Below, piece by piece: positions 1 through 7,717 of a stretch of 39,466 nt of DNA (positions within the stretch are counted from its first letter, which is position 1; each line of letters begins with the position of its first letter). A program made the position numbers and the translations under genes. The stretch covers positions 1 to 39,466 of the forward strand of contig JARLHV010000016.1 of the NCBI GenBank assembly GCA_031292055.1, given 5' to 3'. The notes under the pieces are model-generated. The model was not told where the DNA came from. It worked only from the letters and a program-made list of their open reading frames with translations, and did not search any database. The stretch is from Desulfosporosinus sp. GTDB taxonomy: Bacteria; Bacillota; Desulfitobacteriia; Desulfitobacteriales; Desulfitobacteriaceae.

Positions 1-9
1 ATTCGTGAT

Positions 10-40
10 GGCGACAAGCACAAGTCGTTAAAACGCTCAT
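10..40 (+). repeat. Extra copy of the RNA's 5' hairpin motif
   Basis: GCGAC/GTCGT pairing followed by TAAAACG repeats the pattern seen at the 5' start of copy A (104-127) and of the copy at 39323-39347. It is probably the 5' remnant of another RNA copy, or a duplicated end; only this short motif is shared. Confidence 0.4.
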
Positions 41-89
41 TGAAAACTGAATAGAGTATGTGGTTCTGGCAGTTAAACGCCTGTCAGGT

Positions 90-307
90 AAAACTCTATG
101 TGTCGTCAAGTATAAGACGTTAAAACGATTGGAACAGACAAATCGTCTGTGGTAAGTGGTAACAGCTTATCAGCCTAAGATGCTAAATGCACTGTCTTAG
201 GAGGGGTAATGGCATACCCTTAACTTGGGGTCATACTCGGCTATCGGAAATGGACTGCCGTTTAATCATCCAAGAATCCCCCAGATTCATCTGTGGGGAG
301 TGTCAAG
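90..307 (+). ncRNA. HEARO / IscB-type omega RNA-like structured RNA, copy A (standalone)
   Basis: A compact array of hairpins: CGTC/GACG (104-107 with 116-119), ACAGAC/GTCTGT (134-139 with 145-150), GGTAAG/CTTATC (151-156 with 166-171), CCTAAGA/TCTTAGG (174-180 with 195-201), GGGTA/TACCC (204-208 with 215-219), a 3' CCCC-rich hairpin (278-298), and a possible long-range pairing CTTGG (224-228) with CCAAG (270-274). A second copy at the window end keeps the same stems with compensatory changes, so the RNA structure is real. The overall look recalls HEARO RNA, the omega RNA of IscB nucleases, whose guide lies at the 5' end; the family name is from memory, not from a search. No iscB or tnpB gene follows before the terminator at 348-385, so this copy is standalone or has lost its nuclease. 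A 5' guide, if any, would lie around 88-103. Confidence 0.6.
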
Positions 308-347
308 CTTGAACTCTATGGCTAAAGCTTAAGTTTTCAAGAATCGT

Positions 348-385
348 CGAGTGGAACCCATGTTTGGGGTCCACTCGTTTTTTTT
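348..385 (+). terminator. Rho-independent terminator
   Basis: CGAGTGG...CCACTCG, extended by CCC/GGG pairing around an ATGTTT loop, is followed directly by eight T. It ends transcription of the structured RNA or anything upstream of it, and separates it from the yqzK-xerD genes. Confidence 0.85.
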
Positions 386-499
386 CGTTATGTGATTGGT
401 TCAGTTTGGAGAACTGGTAGTTAAATAGAGCGGTCCTTTCTTTTTTAAGGATAAAGACAAGCTGGTGATGCATAGAATTTAGGGATGGGGGGGAGTATA

Positions 500-727
500 A
501 TGCCAGCAAAACATTGGAGCGGCTTTTTTCTATATCTTGGAAGGGTCTTTATCCTCCTTATTTTACTTGCCGTGCTCTTGCCAAAATTGATGGCAGTGTG
601 TAACATCTGGATGTCTTCGCATTTACATAACGAACAAAAACCAATTGGTAATCCCCTACAGGTGGAAGCACCTGAGTGGAGCAAGTTTGTTTTTCAGTTG
701 TTCCCGCCTTCCTCAAAGGGGCGATAA
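500..727 (+). CDS. YqzK-like small membrane protein (DUF4227 type)
   Basis: A 75-residue protein with one hydrophobic helix (about residues 9-34), an Asn/His/Lys patch, then a short tail containing PLQVEAP. The start is the ATG at 500, because the run GGGGGGGAG lies five bases upstream and works as its ribosome binding site; the in-frame ATG at 485 would place that site inside the gene. In Bacillus a small one-helix protein (YqzK, DUF4227) sits directly before xerD, and size, topology and position fit here. Its function is unknown in the family. Assignment by synteny and topology rather than strong sequence match. Confidence 0.6.
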   Translation: MPAKHWSGFFLYLGRVFILLILLAVLLPKLMAVCNIWMSSHLHNEQKPIGNPLQVEAPEWSKFVFQLFPPSSKGR

Positions 728-803
728 TTTCCTCTGAAAGTAACTGTTGAACAAGGAAAATTCCCTTCTAGTGTAGAATATAATCAGGAAAGGAGGGAAT
801 AAA

Positions 804-1697
804 GTGACATCCGAGGAACAACTTGCGAAACAGTACCTGATTCACCTCCATGTTGAGCGGGGGCTTTCTGAAAATACTCGGCTAGCTTATGAGCGAGATT
901 TGGCCCAACTGCTGATTTACCTTAATCAGCGAGGAACAAATTATACGGAATGTGTGGCTAATGACCTCTTTTTATTTCTGCTTAAATGGAAGGAAAATGG
1001 GAAAGCACCTCGAAGTATTGCCAGGTGTAATGCAACGCTACGAGGCTTTTTTGCGTTTGTGTTGGATGAAGGGAAAAGAGACGATAACCCAAGTACTTAT
1101 TTAGTGACCCCTAAATTGAACCAACCTCTACCGAAAGTGTTGTCGGAAGCGACAATGGACAAACTCCTGCAAACAGGGGCGGGATCTGAGCTGGTTTTAC
1201 GAGATTTAGCGATGCTGGAGGTTCTTTATAGTAGTGGTCTTCGCGTTTCGGAATTGATTGGGTTGCGTTTAGAGGATATATCGTTAGAGGTTGGATTTGT
1301 ACGGTGCAGGGGTAAGGGAGATAAGGAACGGATTGTACCGCTAGGCGAACCAGCTGTTCGAGCTGTGCAGTGTTACCTCAATGGCCTACGCAAGCGTTTA
1401 TGTGGCGAAAAAAAATACGATATCCTGTTTTTAAATGCCCATGGTCGTCCTTTAACGCGCCAAGGAATGGTGTATATATTAAAAAAATGGGGAAAAGCTC
1501 ATAACCTTGAGAAAACGATTTCTCCCCACATGTTTCGTCACAGTTTTGCAACCCATCTTCTCGATCATGGCGCAGACTTGCGTTCAGTCCAGGAAATGCT
1601 TGGGCATGCGGACATTGCGACAACACAGATTTATACGCATCTGACGCGGAAGCGCTTAATTGATGTTTTTCAAAAAGCTCATCCACGCGCAGAGTGA
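804..1697 (+). CDS. xerD: Site-specific tyrosine recombinase XerD
   Basis: A 297-residue tyrosine recombinase of the usual XerC/XerD length. It has an N-terminal SAM-like core-binding domain (about 1-90) and a catalytic domain with the expected residues: R147 in SSGLRVSEL, K171 in GKGDKER, H242 and R245 in HMFRH, H268 in GHADI and nucleophile Y277 in TQIYTH. It resolves chromosome dimers at dif with its XerC partner. The start is GTG at 804, with AGGAGGG eight bases upstream. Its place before punA and pdp matches the xerD-(drm)-punA-pdp-dacF order known in Firmicutes, which supports XerD over XerC; the deoB/drm gene often present in between is absent. Confidence 0.93.
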   Translation: MTSEEQLAKQYLIHLHVERGLSENTRLAYERDLAQLLIYLNQRGTNYTECVANDLFLFLLKWKENGKAPRSIARCNATLRGFFAFVLDEGKRDDNPSTYLVTPKLNQPLPKVLSEATMDKLLQTGAGSELVLRDLAMLEVLYSSGLRVSELIGLRLEDISLEVGFVRCRGKGDKERIVPLGEPAVRAVQCYLNGLRKRLCGEKKYDILFLNAHGRPLTRQGMVYILKKWGKAHNLEKTISPHMFRHSFATHLLDHGADLRSVQEMLGHADIATTQIYTHLTRKRLIDVFQKAHPRAE

Positions 1698-1789
1698 AGG
1701 ATTTAGGGGCAATAGTCGCCGAAAACCTAGAGACTGAGCGATAGTTAAGGGAAAAAGTTTTTATCCAGAATTTGAAGGAGGCTGAAGCA

Positions 1790-2620
1790 ATGATTTCGGA
1801 GAAGGACTATAGTGTTAAGCTGGCGGAAGCAAGTAGCTATCTTAAGGAACGTGTTACAGAGGTACCAGAATTGGGTGTTGTTTTGGGTTCAGGGTTAGGC
1901 GCTTTTGCCGATCTTGTCGAAGAAAAAGTAGTGATTCCTTATCGAGAGATTCCGCATTTTCCAATTTCCACGGTGGAAGGACATGCTGGACAATTGGTTT
2001 TCGGTAAAGTTCAAGGTCGATCGCTCGTGGTCATGCAAGGGCGCTTTCACTATTACGAAGGGTACATGATGCAGGAAGTAACCTTCCCGATTCGAGTTAT
2101 GCAAGTCCTTGGCGTGACTGGTCTCATTGTCACGAATGCAGCTGGAGGGATAAATTCTGCTTTTCAGGCGGGTGACCTGGTACTCATTAAGGATCACCTT
2201 AACTTGATGGGCGATAATCCCTTGCGAGGGGAGAATCTAGCAAATTTGGGCCCGCGGTTTCCGGATTTAAGCGAAGGGTATAATTGGGCATGGCGGCAAA
2301 AGGCTTTAGAGGTTGCTAAAAAGTTAGGGATTAAGCCTCAAGAAGGGGTTTATGTGGCCGTAAGCGGTCCCAACTATGAAACCCCTGCCGAAATTCGCTA
2401 TTTACGTACGATTGGCGCGGATATGGTAGGCATGAGTACCGTACCAGAAGTGATTGTAGCTAACCATGGCGGGATGAGGGTCTTGGGTATCTCTTGTGTG
2501 ACGAATATGGCGGCAGGTATCTTGCCACAAAAACTGAATCATGCGGAAGTCATGGAAACAGCTGAACGGGTTGGCAAGCAATTTGTGAGTTTTGTTCAAG
2601 CCTTGGTACAGGTGTTTTAG
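1790..2620 (+). CDS. punA: Purine nucleoside phosphorylase I (trimeric PNP)
   Basis: A 276-residue cytosolic enzyme that splits inosine and guanosine (and deoxy forms) with phosphate into base and (deoxy)ribose-1-phosphate. Motifs of the low-mass trimeric class are present: LGSGLG (32-37, phosphate loop), EGHAG (63-67), GRFHYYEGY (84-92), TNAAGG (115-120), GPNYETPAE (193-201, with base-binding E201) and GMSTVPE (214-220), then N239 near the purine. The ATG at 1790 is preferred over an in-frame TTG at 1772, because AAGGAGG lies just before it. It is followed by pdp in the same direction, forming a nucleoside-salvage pair. Confidence 0.95.
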   Translation: MISEKDYSVKLAEASSYLKERVTEVPELGVVLGSGLGAFADLVEEKVVIPYREIPHFPISTVEGHAGQLVFGKVQGRSLVVMQGRFHYYEGYMMQEVTFPIRVMQVLGVTGLIVTNAAGGINSAFQAGDLVLIKDHLNLMGDNPLRGENLANLGPRFPDLSEGYNWAWRQKALEVAKKLGIKPQEGVYVAVSGPNYETPAEIRYLRTIGADMVGMSTVPEVIVANHGGMRVLGISCVTNMAAGILPQKLNHAEVMETAERVGKQFVSFVQALVQVF

Positions 2621-2726
2621 GAAAAAATTCGGATTTGAGCAAACCCTCTGCCGAGAGGATTAGAAGAACATGTCTTGAGGAATTTCCATACAACGACCCG
2701 TTAAAAGAACAGAAAGAGTGATTCAT

Positions 2727-4028
2727 ATGCGCATGGTGGACCTGATTGAAAAGAAACGGGATGGACAATCCCTTTCTAAGGAAGAAATCCACTTTATCAT
2801 AGAGGGTTATGTTCAGGGAGATATTCCGGATTACCAAATGGCGGCTTGGGCAATGACTGTCTTTTTTCGAGGGATGTCTCTGGAAGAAACGGTCGAACTC
2901 ACGTTGGCGATGGCCCAAAGCGGAGATCAATTAGATCTTTCCGCTCTGGGGAGGCGATTTGTCGATAAACATAGTACCGGAGGGGTAGGGGACAAGACCA
3001 CCTTGTTGCTTGGACCGATGGTGGCGGCCTGTGGCGTGCCTATAGCGAAAATGTCGGGGAGAGGGCTGGGACATACCGGAGGGACAATTGACAAGCTAAG
3101 TTCAGTGCCGGGTTTTCGTGTCGAGCTTACACAAACCGAGTTTCTGGCGCAAGTGAAGAAAATCGGTTTAGCTGTCATCGCCCAGACTGGCAATCTTGTT
3201 CCTGCCGATAAAAAGCTTTATGCTCTCCGGGATGTAACGGCAACTGTAAATTCCATTCCCCTGATAGCCTCCTCGGTTATGAGTAAAAAAATTGCCGTAG
3301 GAGCACAGGGAATCGTCTTAGATGTTAAGTATGGCTCAGGGGCTTTTATGGCAACAGTGGAGGAAGCTCGGGCGCTGGCGAAAACGATGGTAGACATTGG
3401 CAAAGCGCTGGGCCGTCAGACGATTGCAGTGTTGAGTAATATGAATCAACCGCTCGGCCGTGCTGTGGGAAATAGCCTGGAGATCCTTGAAGTGGCAGAT
3501 GCGCTCCAAGGAAAAGGACCCGCCGATTTAATGGAGGTTAGCCTGGAGCTCGGTGCTTGGATGCTAGTGGCTGGAGAAGTTGTCCCTGATGTTGAGACTG
3601 GAAAGGTGACTTTGCGTCAAAGTTTAGAAAATGGAGCGGCGTGGAAAAAATTTCTGGCCTTTATAACCGAACAGGGGGGAGATGCTCAAGCAGTCATTGA
3701 TCGTCAACTCAGGGTGGCTCCCTGGAATCTTCCAATCCTCGCTCATGAGTCGGGTTATGTTCAACTATTTGATGCGCATAAAATTGGGGTTTTAGCTATG
3801 GTTCTAGGTGCGGGTCGTATTACTAAAGAAAGTTTAATTGATTTAGGGGCAGGAGTTATCCTTGCCAAAAAAGCTGGAGAGTGGGTTGAAGCTGGAGAAC
3901 CCCTTATGCAGCTCTATAGTAGTGATAAAGAAACGTTGGCGGAAGGACTCAAGCTCGCCAAAAACACAGTCTCAGTAGGGACCGAAGTCCCTGAGTTGCC
4001 CTCATTAATCGAGGAAGTTATCCTGTAG
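2727..4028 (+). CDS. pdp: Pyrimidine-nucleoside phosphorylase
   Basis: A 433-residue member of the thymidine/pyrimidine nucleoside phosphorylase family, the same length as Bacillus Pdp. It phosphorolyses uridine, deoxyuridine and thymidine to base and sugar-1-phosphate. Visible motifs: KHSTGGVGDK (81-90, phosphate and substrate loop) and the family signature SGRGLGHTGGTIDKL (110-124); the C-terminal domain has the swivelling beta-barrel pattern (GAGVILAKKAGEWVEAGEPL). The start MRMVDLIEKK aligns with the known family N-terminus, so the ATG at 2727 is used rather than the GTG at 2718. Same strand as punA. Confidence 0.95.
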   Translation: MRMVDLIEKKRDGQSLSKEEIHFIIEGYVQGDIPDYQMAAWAMTVFFRGMSLEETVELTLAMAQSGDQLDLSALGRRFVDKHSTGGVGDKTTLLLGPMVAACGVPIAKMSGRGLGHTGGTIDKLSSVPGFRVELTQTEFLAQVKKIGLAVIAQTGNLVPADKKLYALRDVTATVNSIPLIASSVMSKKIAVGAQGIVLDVKYGSGAFMATVEEARALAKTMVDIGKALGRQTIAVLSNMNQPLGRAVGNSLEILEVADALQGKGPADLMEVSLELGAWMLVAGEVVPDVETGKVTLRQSLENGAAWKKFLAFITEQGGDAQAVIDRQLRVAPWNLPILAHESGYVQLFDAHKIGVLAMVLGAGRITKESLIDLGAGVILAKKAGEWVEAGEPLMQLYSSDKETLAEGLKLAKNTVSVGTEVPELPSLIEEVIL

Positions 4029-4044
4029 GGATATTAGACAAGAG

Positions 4045-4091
4045 AACCGTCCCCTTAGCTAGCTTTGTCTACTTTAGCTAAGGGGACGGTT
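4045..4091. terminator. Perfect 17-bp inverted repeat, terminator-like
   Basis: AACCGTCCCCTTAGCTA at 4045-4061 pairs perfectly with 4075-4091 around a 13-base loop, directly after pdp. There is only a short T run, so it may be a weak terminator or a dispersed hairpin repeat; similar GAACCGTCCC hairpins are often scattered in clostridial genomes (recollection, not checked). Confidence 0.6.
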
Positions 4092-4173
4092 TAACATAAA
4101 ATCCTCTTCCTCACGTATGAATATACGAGAAAGGGCACGAAACAGAGTGCCCTTGGGGAGGGGGATTTATTTT

Positions 4174-4668
4174 ATGGTGCGTGAGAAAAAGATTTACACT
4201 TTTGCTGAGGGGTTGACGACAGTGGACACGTATGCAGTGCTTGGAGATGCACAAAAATTCCAAAAGCATAAACATGCCTGGAAGGTTTGGCGGATATTAA
4301 AAGAGTTTGGTTGTGTTGTCTATCCTGTGGCTGAGGATTTAAAGCGCATCGATGGAAGCAGGGTCTATCGGAGTTTAGCAGAGCTCAAGGATAAAGTGAC
4401 GGTTGTTGTGCCATGCCTGCTGCCGGAGAAACTTGGATCCTTAGTTTCCAGTGCTGTAGCTGCCGGAGCCAACAAAATTTGGTTTCAAGAACAGACATGG
4501 AGCCGAGAACTTCAACAAGAATGCGACAGTCTCGGAATGACGGTGATTCGTGGGTGCGTGCTTCAGCATAAGGCTTATCCGGCCATCAGCCTGCGCTATA
4601 TGAATCCTTGTTACTGGCATGGTCTTAGAGCTAACAAAGTGCCTGCCAAGCGGTTTGCTAGGTATTGA
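4174..4668 (+). CDS. CoA-binding (Rossmann-fold) domain protein
   Basis: A 164-residue soluble protein resembling the CoA_binding_2 (YccU-like) family: an N-terminal VGDAQKFQKHKHAW-like nucleotide-binding start (here LGDAQKFQKHKHAWKVWRIL), then KEFGCVVYPV and the segment KVTVVVPCLLPEKLGSLVSSAVAAGANKIWFQ, where the family usually reads as a Rossmann strand plus Gly-rich helix, and a C-terminal MNPCYWHGLR tail with a cysteine. The family's role is unclear. The start is ATG 4174, placed after a GGGGAGGGGG ribosome binding site; an upstream in-frame ATG at 4117 lacks one. It stands alone between pdp and the Sia-like cassette. Confidence 0.7.
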   Translation: MVREKKIYTFAEGLTTVDTYAVLGDAQKFQKHKHAWKVWRILKEFGCVVYPVAEDLKRIDGSRVYRSLAELKDKVTVVVPCLLPEKLGSLVSSAVAAGANKIWFQEQTWSRELQQECDSLGMTVIRGCVLQHKAYPAISLRYMNPCYWHGLRANKVPAKRFARY

Positions 4669-4821
4669 GAGTGGTCTAAGTAGGGCTGATCAGAAAATTT
4701 CTTGCCAGAAATGAAGGGATTAATTGGGTTTTGTAGAATTATAATGATATTCTTAGTGTTTTGAAAACCAATATTAATAGTATTAGTAGAATCAGACATA
4801 AAAGGAGCAAAGGGTAAGCTG

Positions 4822-6654
4822 ATGAAAAGGTCTGAATGGGGTAAGTATGAAAAAATTATTAATAAAGGAACAATGAACGTCATTGTTTTGGCCAGTTTTA
4901 TCATTCTTACCGCCATACTGATAACTGGATTTTCAAACTATGCCATAGTAAGAAATACTTTAACAGAGAAACTCCAAAAAGAGGATCTTGTGTATATTTT
5001 GAAGTCCATTTCAGCGCAGGTGGATGGAAGAATTATGAGAGCGAAAGAGACCTCTCTGATTATTGCGGACAGCCCCGAAATAATACAATGGTTCAACGAT
5101 GGGGAAACGGACAAACAGTACGAGGCAATGTTTATTAAACAAATAACAGGTATTGCCAAAACCTTGAATTATACTGTATTTTTTGCGAGCAAAAAAACAG
5201 GACATTATTGGACAGATTCTGACCTCCTGACAGATACGATCTCTAAGTCTAATCCTGCTGATCGCTGGTTTTTTGATGCAATCGCCTCGGCTCAAAAAAT
5301 CACCCTTAATATTGATCATAATAACGTGCTAAATCAAACAAATTTGTGGGTCAATACGCTTATGGGGGACAGTCATAATCCGGCTGGAGTTGCTGGAGTG
5401 GGTGTTGATCTGCACGACATCTCCACAGAATTTAGCCACTATAAAATTGGAGACAAAAGTAATTTATGGCTAGTTGATACCAAAGGTAAGATAAGCATCT
5501 CTGAGGATGTTGAACAGAGTGGCGGCAAGCTGGCTGATTTTTTGCCTACGGATGTGTACGACAAGATTATGAAAGATACTGGCCAAAGAGGGAATGAGCC
5601 CACGGTAGTGAGCTATTTAGACAAAAATGGACCAGTCGATCTGATTTTTCAGAAGTTGGAATCCTGCGACTGGATTTTGGTATTTCAGATTAACCGGTCT
5701 GAAACCCTTGGAGTCCTCAATTCTCTTATGATTAGCACGCTGGTGACGATTGCGGTAGTCCTTGTTTTTTTACTGCTTGTTTTTTATCTGGTGTCTTCCA
5801 AAATCGCTAATCCCTATCAGGGGGCAATTCAGCTTAATCTCGAATTAGAAAAAGAGATTAAAGAAAGAACTGCGAAAATCAGTGATCAGAACACACAGAT
5901 TATGGAGAGTCTACAGTATGCCAAAACGATTCAGGAGTCCATCTTGCCAAGAATTGAGGTATGGCAAAGGGTATTGGCGGCTAATTTTGTCCTCTGGAGG
6001 CCGCGGGATATTGTGGGCGGTGATTTTTATTGGTTGAAGGAGACTGAGCGAGGTTTCATTTTGGTGGTAGGTGATTGTACTGGACACGGTGTACCTGGTG
6101 CGTTAATGACCATGGCTGTAAATTCATTACTGAACAATATTGTAGTAGAAAACAATGCTCTGAGTCCTGTACTCATAATCAAAGAACTTGATAGACAATT
6201 GAAAGAGGCGTTGAATAAAGAAAAGGGGGATGAGGCGACGGATGACGGACTGGAGGCAGGTATTTGCTATTATGATAATACGGGCAAATTGCTTTTTGCA
6301 GGGGCAAAAATTAACCTGTATGGGTTAAGTGCAGACCAGATTACACGATATGACGGTTATAGAAGTGGAATCGGCTATCTCAAATCAACGTTTTCATCAG
6401 AGTTCAAGAATGTTGAACTGAAGGTTAAGCAAGGGGATCGATTCTACCTCACAACAGACGGTTATGTTGATCAGAACGGAGGCTTAAACGATTATTCATT
6501 CGGAAAAAGTAGATTTAAGGAACTTATTATTCAGACACTCTCCCTATCAATGAGAGAACAAGGAACATATTTTGATAAGGAGCTGACTGATTATATGCGA
6601 GAGAAACCACAACGGGATGATATTACGGTCGTGGGGTTTGAAATTATACAGTAG
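4822..6654 (+). CDS. SiaA-like membrane sensor with PP2C (SpoIIE-type) phosphatase domain
   Basis: 610 residues: TM1 about 18-43, an extracytoplasmic Cache-like sensor (about 55-290), TM2 about 301-324, a coiled-coil linker (335-372) and a PP2C/SpoIIE phosphatase (about 385-610). Metal-binding motifs are intact: RDIVGGDFYW (395-404), VGDCTGHGVPGA (416-427), TTDGYVDQ (544-551) and QRDDITVV (597-604). In Pseudomonas SiaA dephosphorylates SiaC; the next three genes encode SiaB-, SiaC- and SiaD-like proteins, so this phosphatase most likely resets the small switch protein at 7313. The ATG follows a weak site (GGAG 17 bases upstream); an upstream TAA excludes longer forms. What the sensor detects is unknown. 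A SpoIIE role is unlikely, since SpoIIE has ten membrane helices. Confidence 0.85.
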   Translation: MKRSEWGKYEKIINKGTMNVIVLASFIILTAILITGFSNYAIVRNTLTEKLQKEDLVYILKSISAQVDGRIMRAKETSLIIADSPEIIQWFNDGETDKQYEAMFIKQITGIAKTLNYTVFFASKKTGHYWTDSDLLTDTISKSNPADRWFFDAIASAQKITLNIDHNNVLNQTNLWVNTLMGDSHNPAGVAGVGVDLHDISTEFSHYKIGDKSNLWLVDTKGKISISEDVEQSGGKLADFLPTDVYDKIMKDTGQRGNEPTVVSYLDKNGPVDLIFQKLESCDWILVFQINRSETLGVLNSLMISTLVTIAVVLVFLLLVFYLVSSKIANPYQGAIQLNLELEKEIKERTAKISDQNTQIMESLQYAKTIQESILPRIEVWQRVLAANFVLWRPRDIVGGDFYWLKETERGFILVVGDCTGHGVPGALMTMAVNSLLNNIVVENNALSPVLIIKELDRQLKEALNKEKGDEATDDGLEAGICYYDNTGKLLFAGAKINLYGLSADQITRYDGYRSGIGYLKSTFSSEFKNVELKVKQGDRFYLTTDGYVDQNGGLNDYSFGKSRFKELIIQTLSLSMREQGTYFDKELTDYMREKPQRDDITVVGFEIIQ

Positions 6655-6750
6655 GCAGTGCCTTAAATTCTAGTGAGGGTATACGTTCTTAGGAATTTAA
6701 AGCTTAACGTTGGGACATGCGTTATTAGATACAAGAGAAGGAGAATCTAA

Positions 6751-7296
6751 ATGATACATCTTCAACAATTAAAGACATCATTAGAAGAGTATAAAGTTTT
6801 AATTTGCTTTTCTGGCCAATTTTCGCAAGGGATTGTGGAGCAATTGTGTGAATTTATTAAGGGACAGCTGAGTGAAGGAGAAGTTACCAAGTACAATCCC
6901 ATGCAAGTGATCTCGATTTTTGTCGAGCAGGCCCAAAATATCATCAACTACAATTTAGCGAATGTCAGGCACAGAGACTATGATCAATTTCTGGAATCAA
7001 GTATTGTCACAATAGGTAAGACTGCTGAGGGCTTTTTTGTGACATCTGGAAATATTATGGATAAACAAGACTTGAATCCGTTGGTTGAGAAAATACAGTT
7101 TCTGAATTCGCTTGGATCAGTAGAGTTAAAACAACATTATAAAGAAGTCATGAGACGAGACAGTCTGGGCATAAATGAACGCGGTGCGGGGCTTGGCCTT
7201 ATTCAAATGGCCAGGAAGGCTAAATCGCCGCTGGAATATATGAATTACAGTATTAATGACCAGTTAACTTATTTTCAGGTAAACGTTAATTGTTAG
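6751..7296 (+). CDS. SiaB-type protein kinase (GHKL-like, DUF6272)
   Basis: A 181-residue cytoplasmic protein with a divergent histidine-kinase-type ATPase fold. An N-box-like helix (VEQAQNIINYN, E59 and N63) and a glycine-rich lid (NERGAGLGLIQMARKAK, 142-158) are visible. In the Sia system of Pseudomonas, SiaB phosphorylates SiaC, opposing SiaA. The gene sits 96 bases after the phosphatase gene and 16 bases before the SiaC-like gene, which supports that role. AAGGAGAATCTAA precedes the ATG, a strong ribosome binding site. Length and lid motif match the SiaB family; activity is inferred. Confidence 0.83.
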   Translation: MIHLQQLKTSLEEYKVLICFSGQFSQGIVEQLCEFIKGQLSEGEVTKYNPMQVISIFVEQAQNIINYNLANVRHRDYDQFLESSIVTIGKTAEGFFVTSGNIMDKQDLNPLVEKIQFLNSLGSVELKQHYKEVMRRDSLGINERGAGLGLIQMARKAKSPLEYMNYSINDQLTYFQVNVNC

Positions 7297-7312
7297 AAGG
7301 TGGAGGCTTATT

Positions 7313-7690
7313 ATGGAAAGGCTCGTTCTAAAAGAATCAAAAAGCACCCCGTTCGTGGATTTCGATGCCGATAAAGAAATACTCCTAATCAAGGGACAAG
7401 CTTATCCTGAGGATGCCTTTTTATTTTTTAGACCGCTGTTGGAGTGGCTTAAAGAGTATTTAGGAGGTAAGGTGGGTCAGGAGGTGCGGATTGAAATAGC
7501 CCTGTCCTATACCAACACAAGCAGTTCAAAGTGTATAATGATGATTTTGGATTTATTTGAAAAGGCCGCTGAGCAAGGGGTAAATGTAACGTTAAAATGG
7601 ATATGCAACGAGCATAATGAATACGAGCAGGAATGTGCCGAGGAATTTAAGGAGGATTATACGTTTCCGTTCGAAATCGTCCTTGCCTAG
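7313..7690 (+). CDS. SiaC-family regulatory phosphoprotein (DUF1987)
   Basis: A 125-residue small acidic protein. The central segment SYTNTSSSKCIMMIL (65-79) corresponds to the conserved Thr/Ser-rich loop that carries the phosphorylation site in the SiaC family; T69 is a likely acceptor. In Pseudomonas, unphosphorylated SiaC binds and stimulates the SiaD diguanylate cyclase, and phosphorylation by SiaB blocks this. Here the gene lies between the SiaB-like kinase and the GGDEF protein, with GAAGGTGGAGG before the ATG. The family call is firm from sequence; the partner is inferred from order. Confidence 0.85.
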   Translation: MERLVLKESKSTPFVDFDADKEILLIKGQAYPEDAFLFFRPLLEWLKEYLGGKVGQEVRIEIALSYTNTSSSKCIMMILDLFEKAAEQGVNVTLKWICNEHNEYEQECAEEFKEDYTFPFEIVLA

Positions 7691-7717
7691 GAGGTGTGAG
7701 GGAGTGGTGAAGGCTTA

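Noticed and set aside
1..400. TnpB-type omega RNA or tnpB 3' end
   Set aside because: No TnpB-like protein lies upstream in the window, and the long multi-hairpin RNA better fits the IscB/HEARO type, though the 3' CCCC/GGGG hairpin is shared with TnpB ends.
303..509. Minus-strand open frame of 68 residues after the structured RNA
   Set aside because: It crosses the terminator at 348-385 and overlaps the yqzK-like gene, with no ribosome binding site.
4822..6654. SpoIIE phosphatase
   Set aside because: It has only two membrane helices and a Cache-like sensor, not the ten-helix SpoIIE membrane domain, and sits with Sia-like genes.
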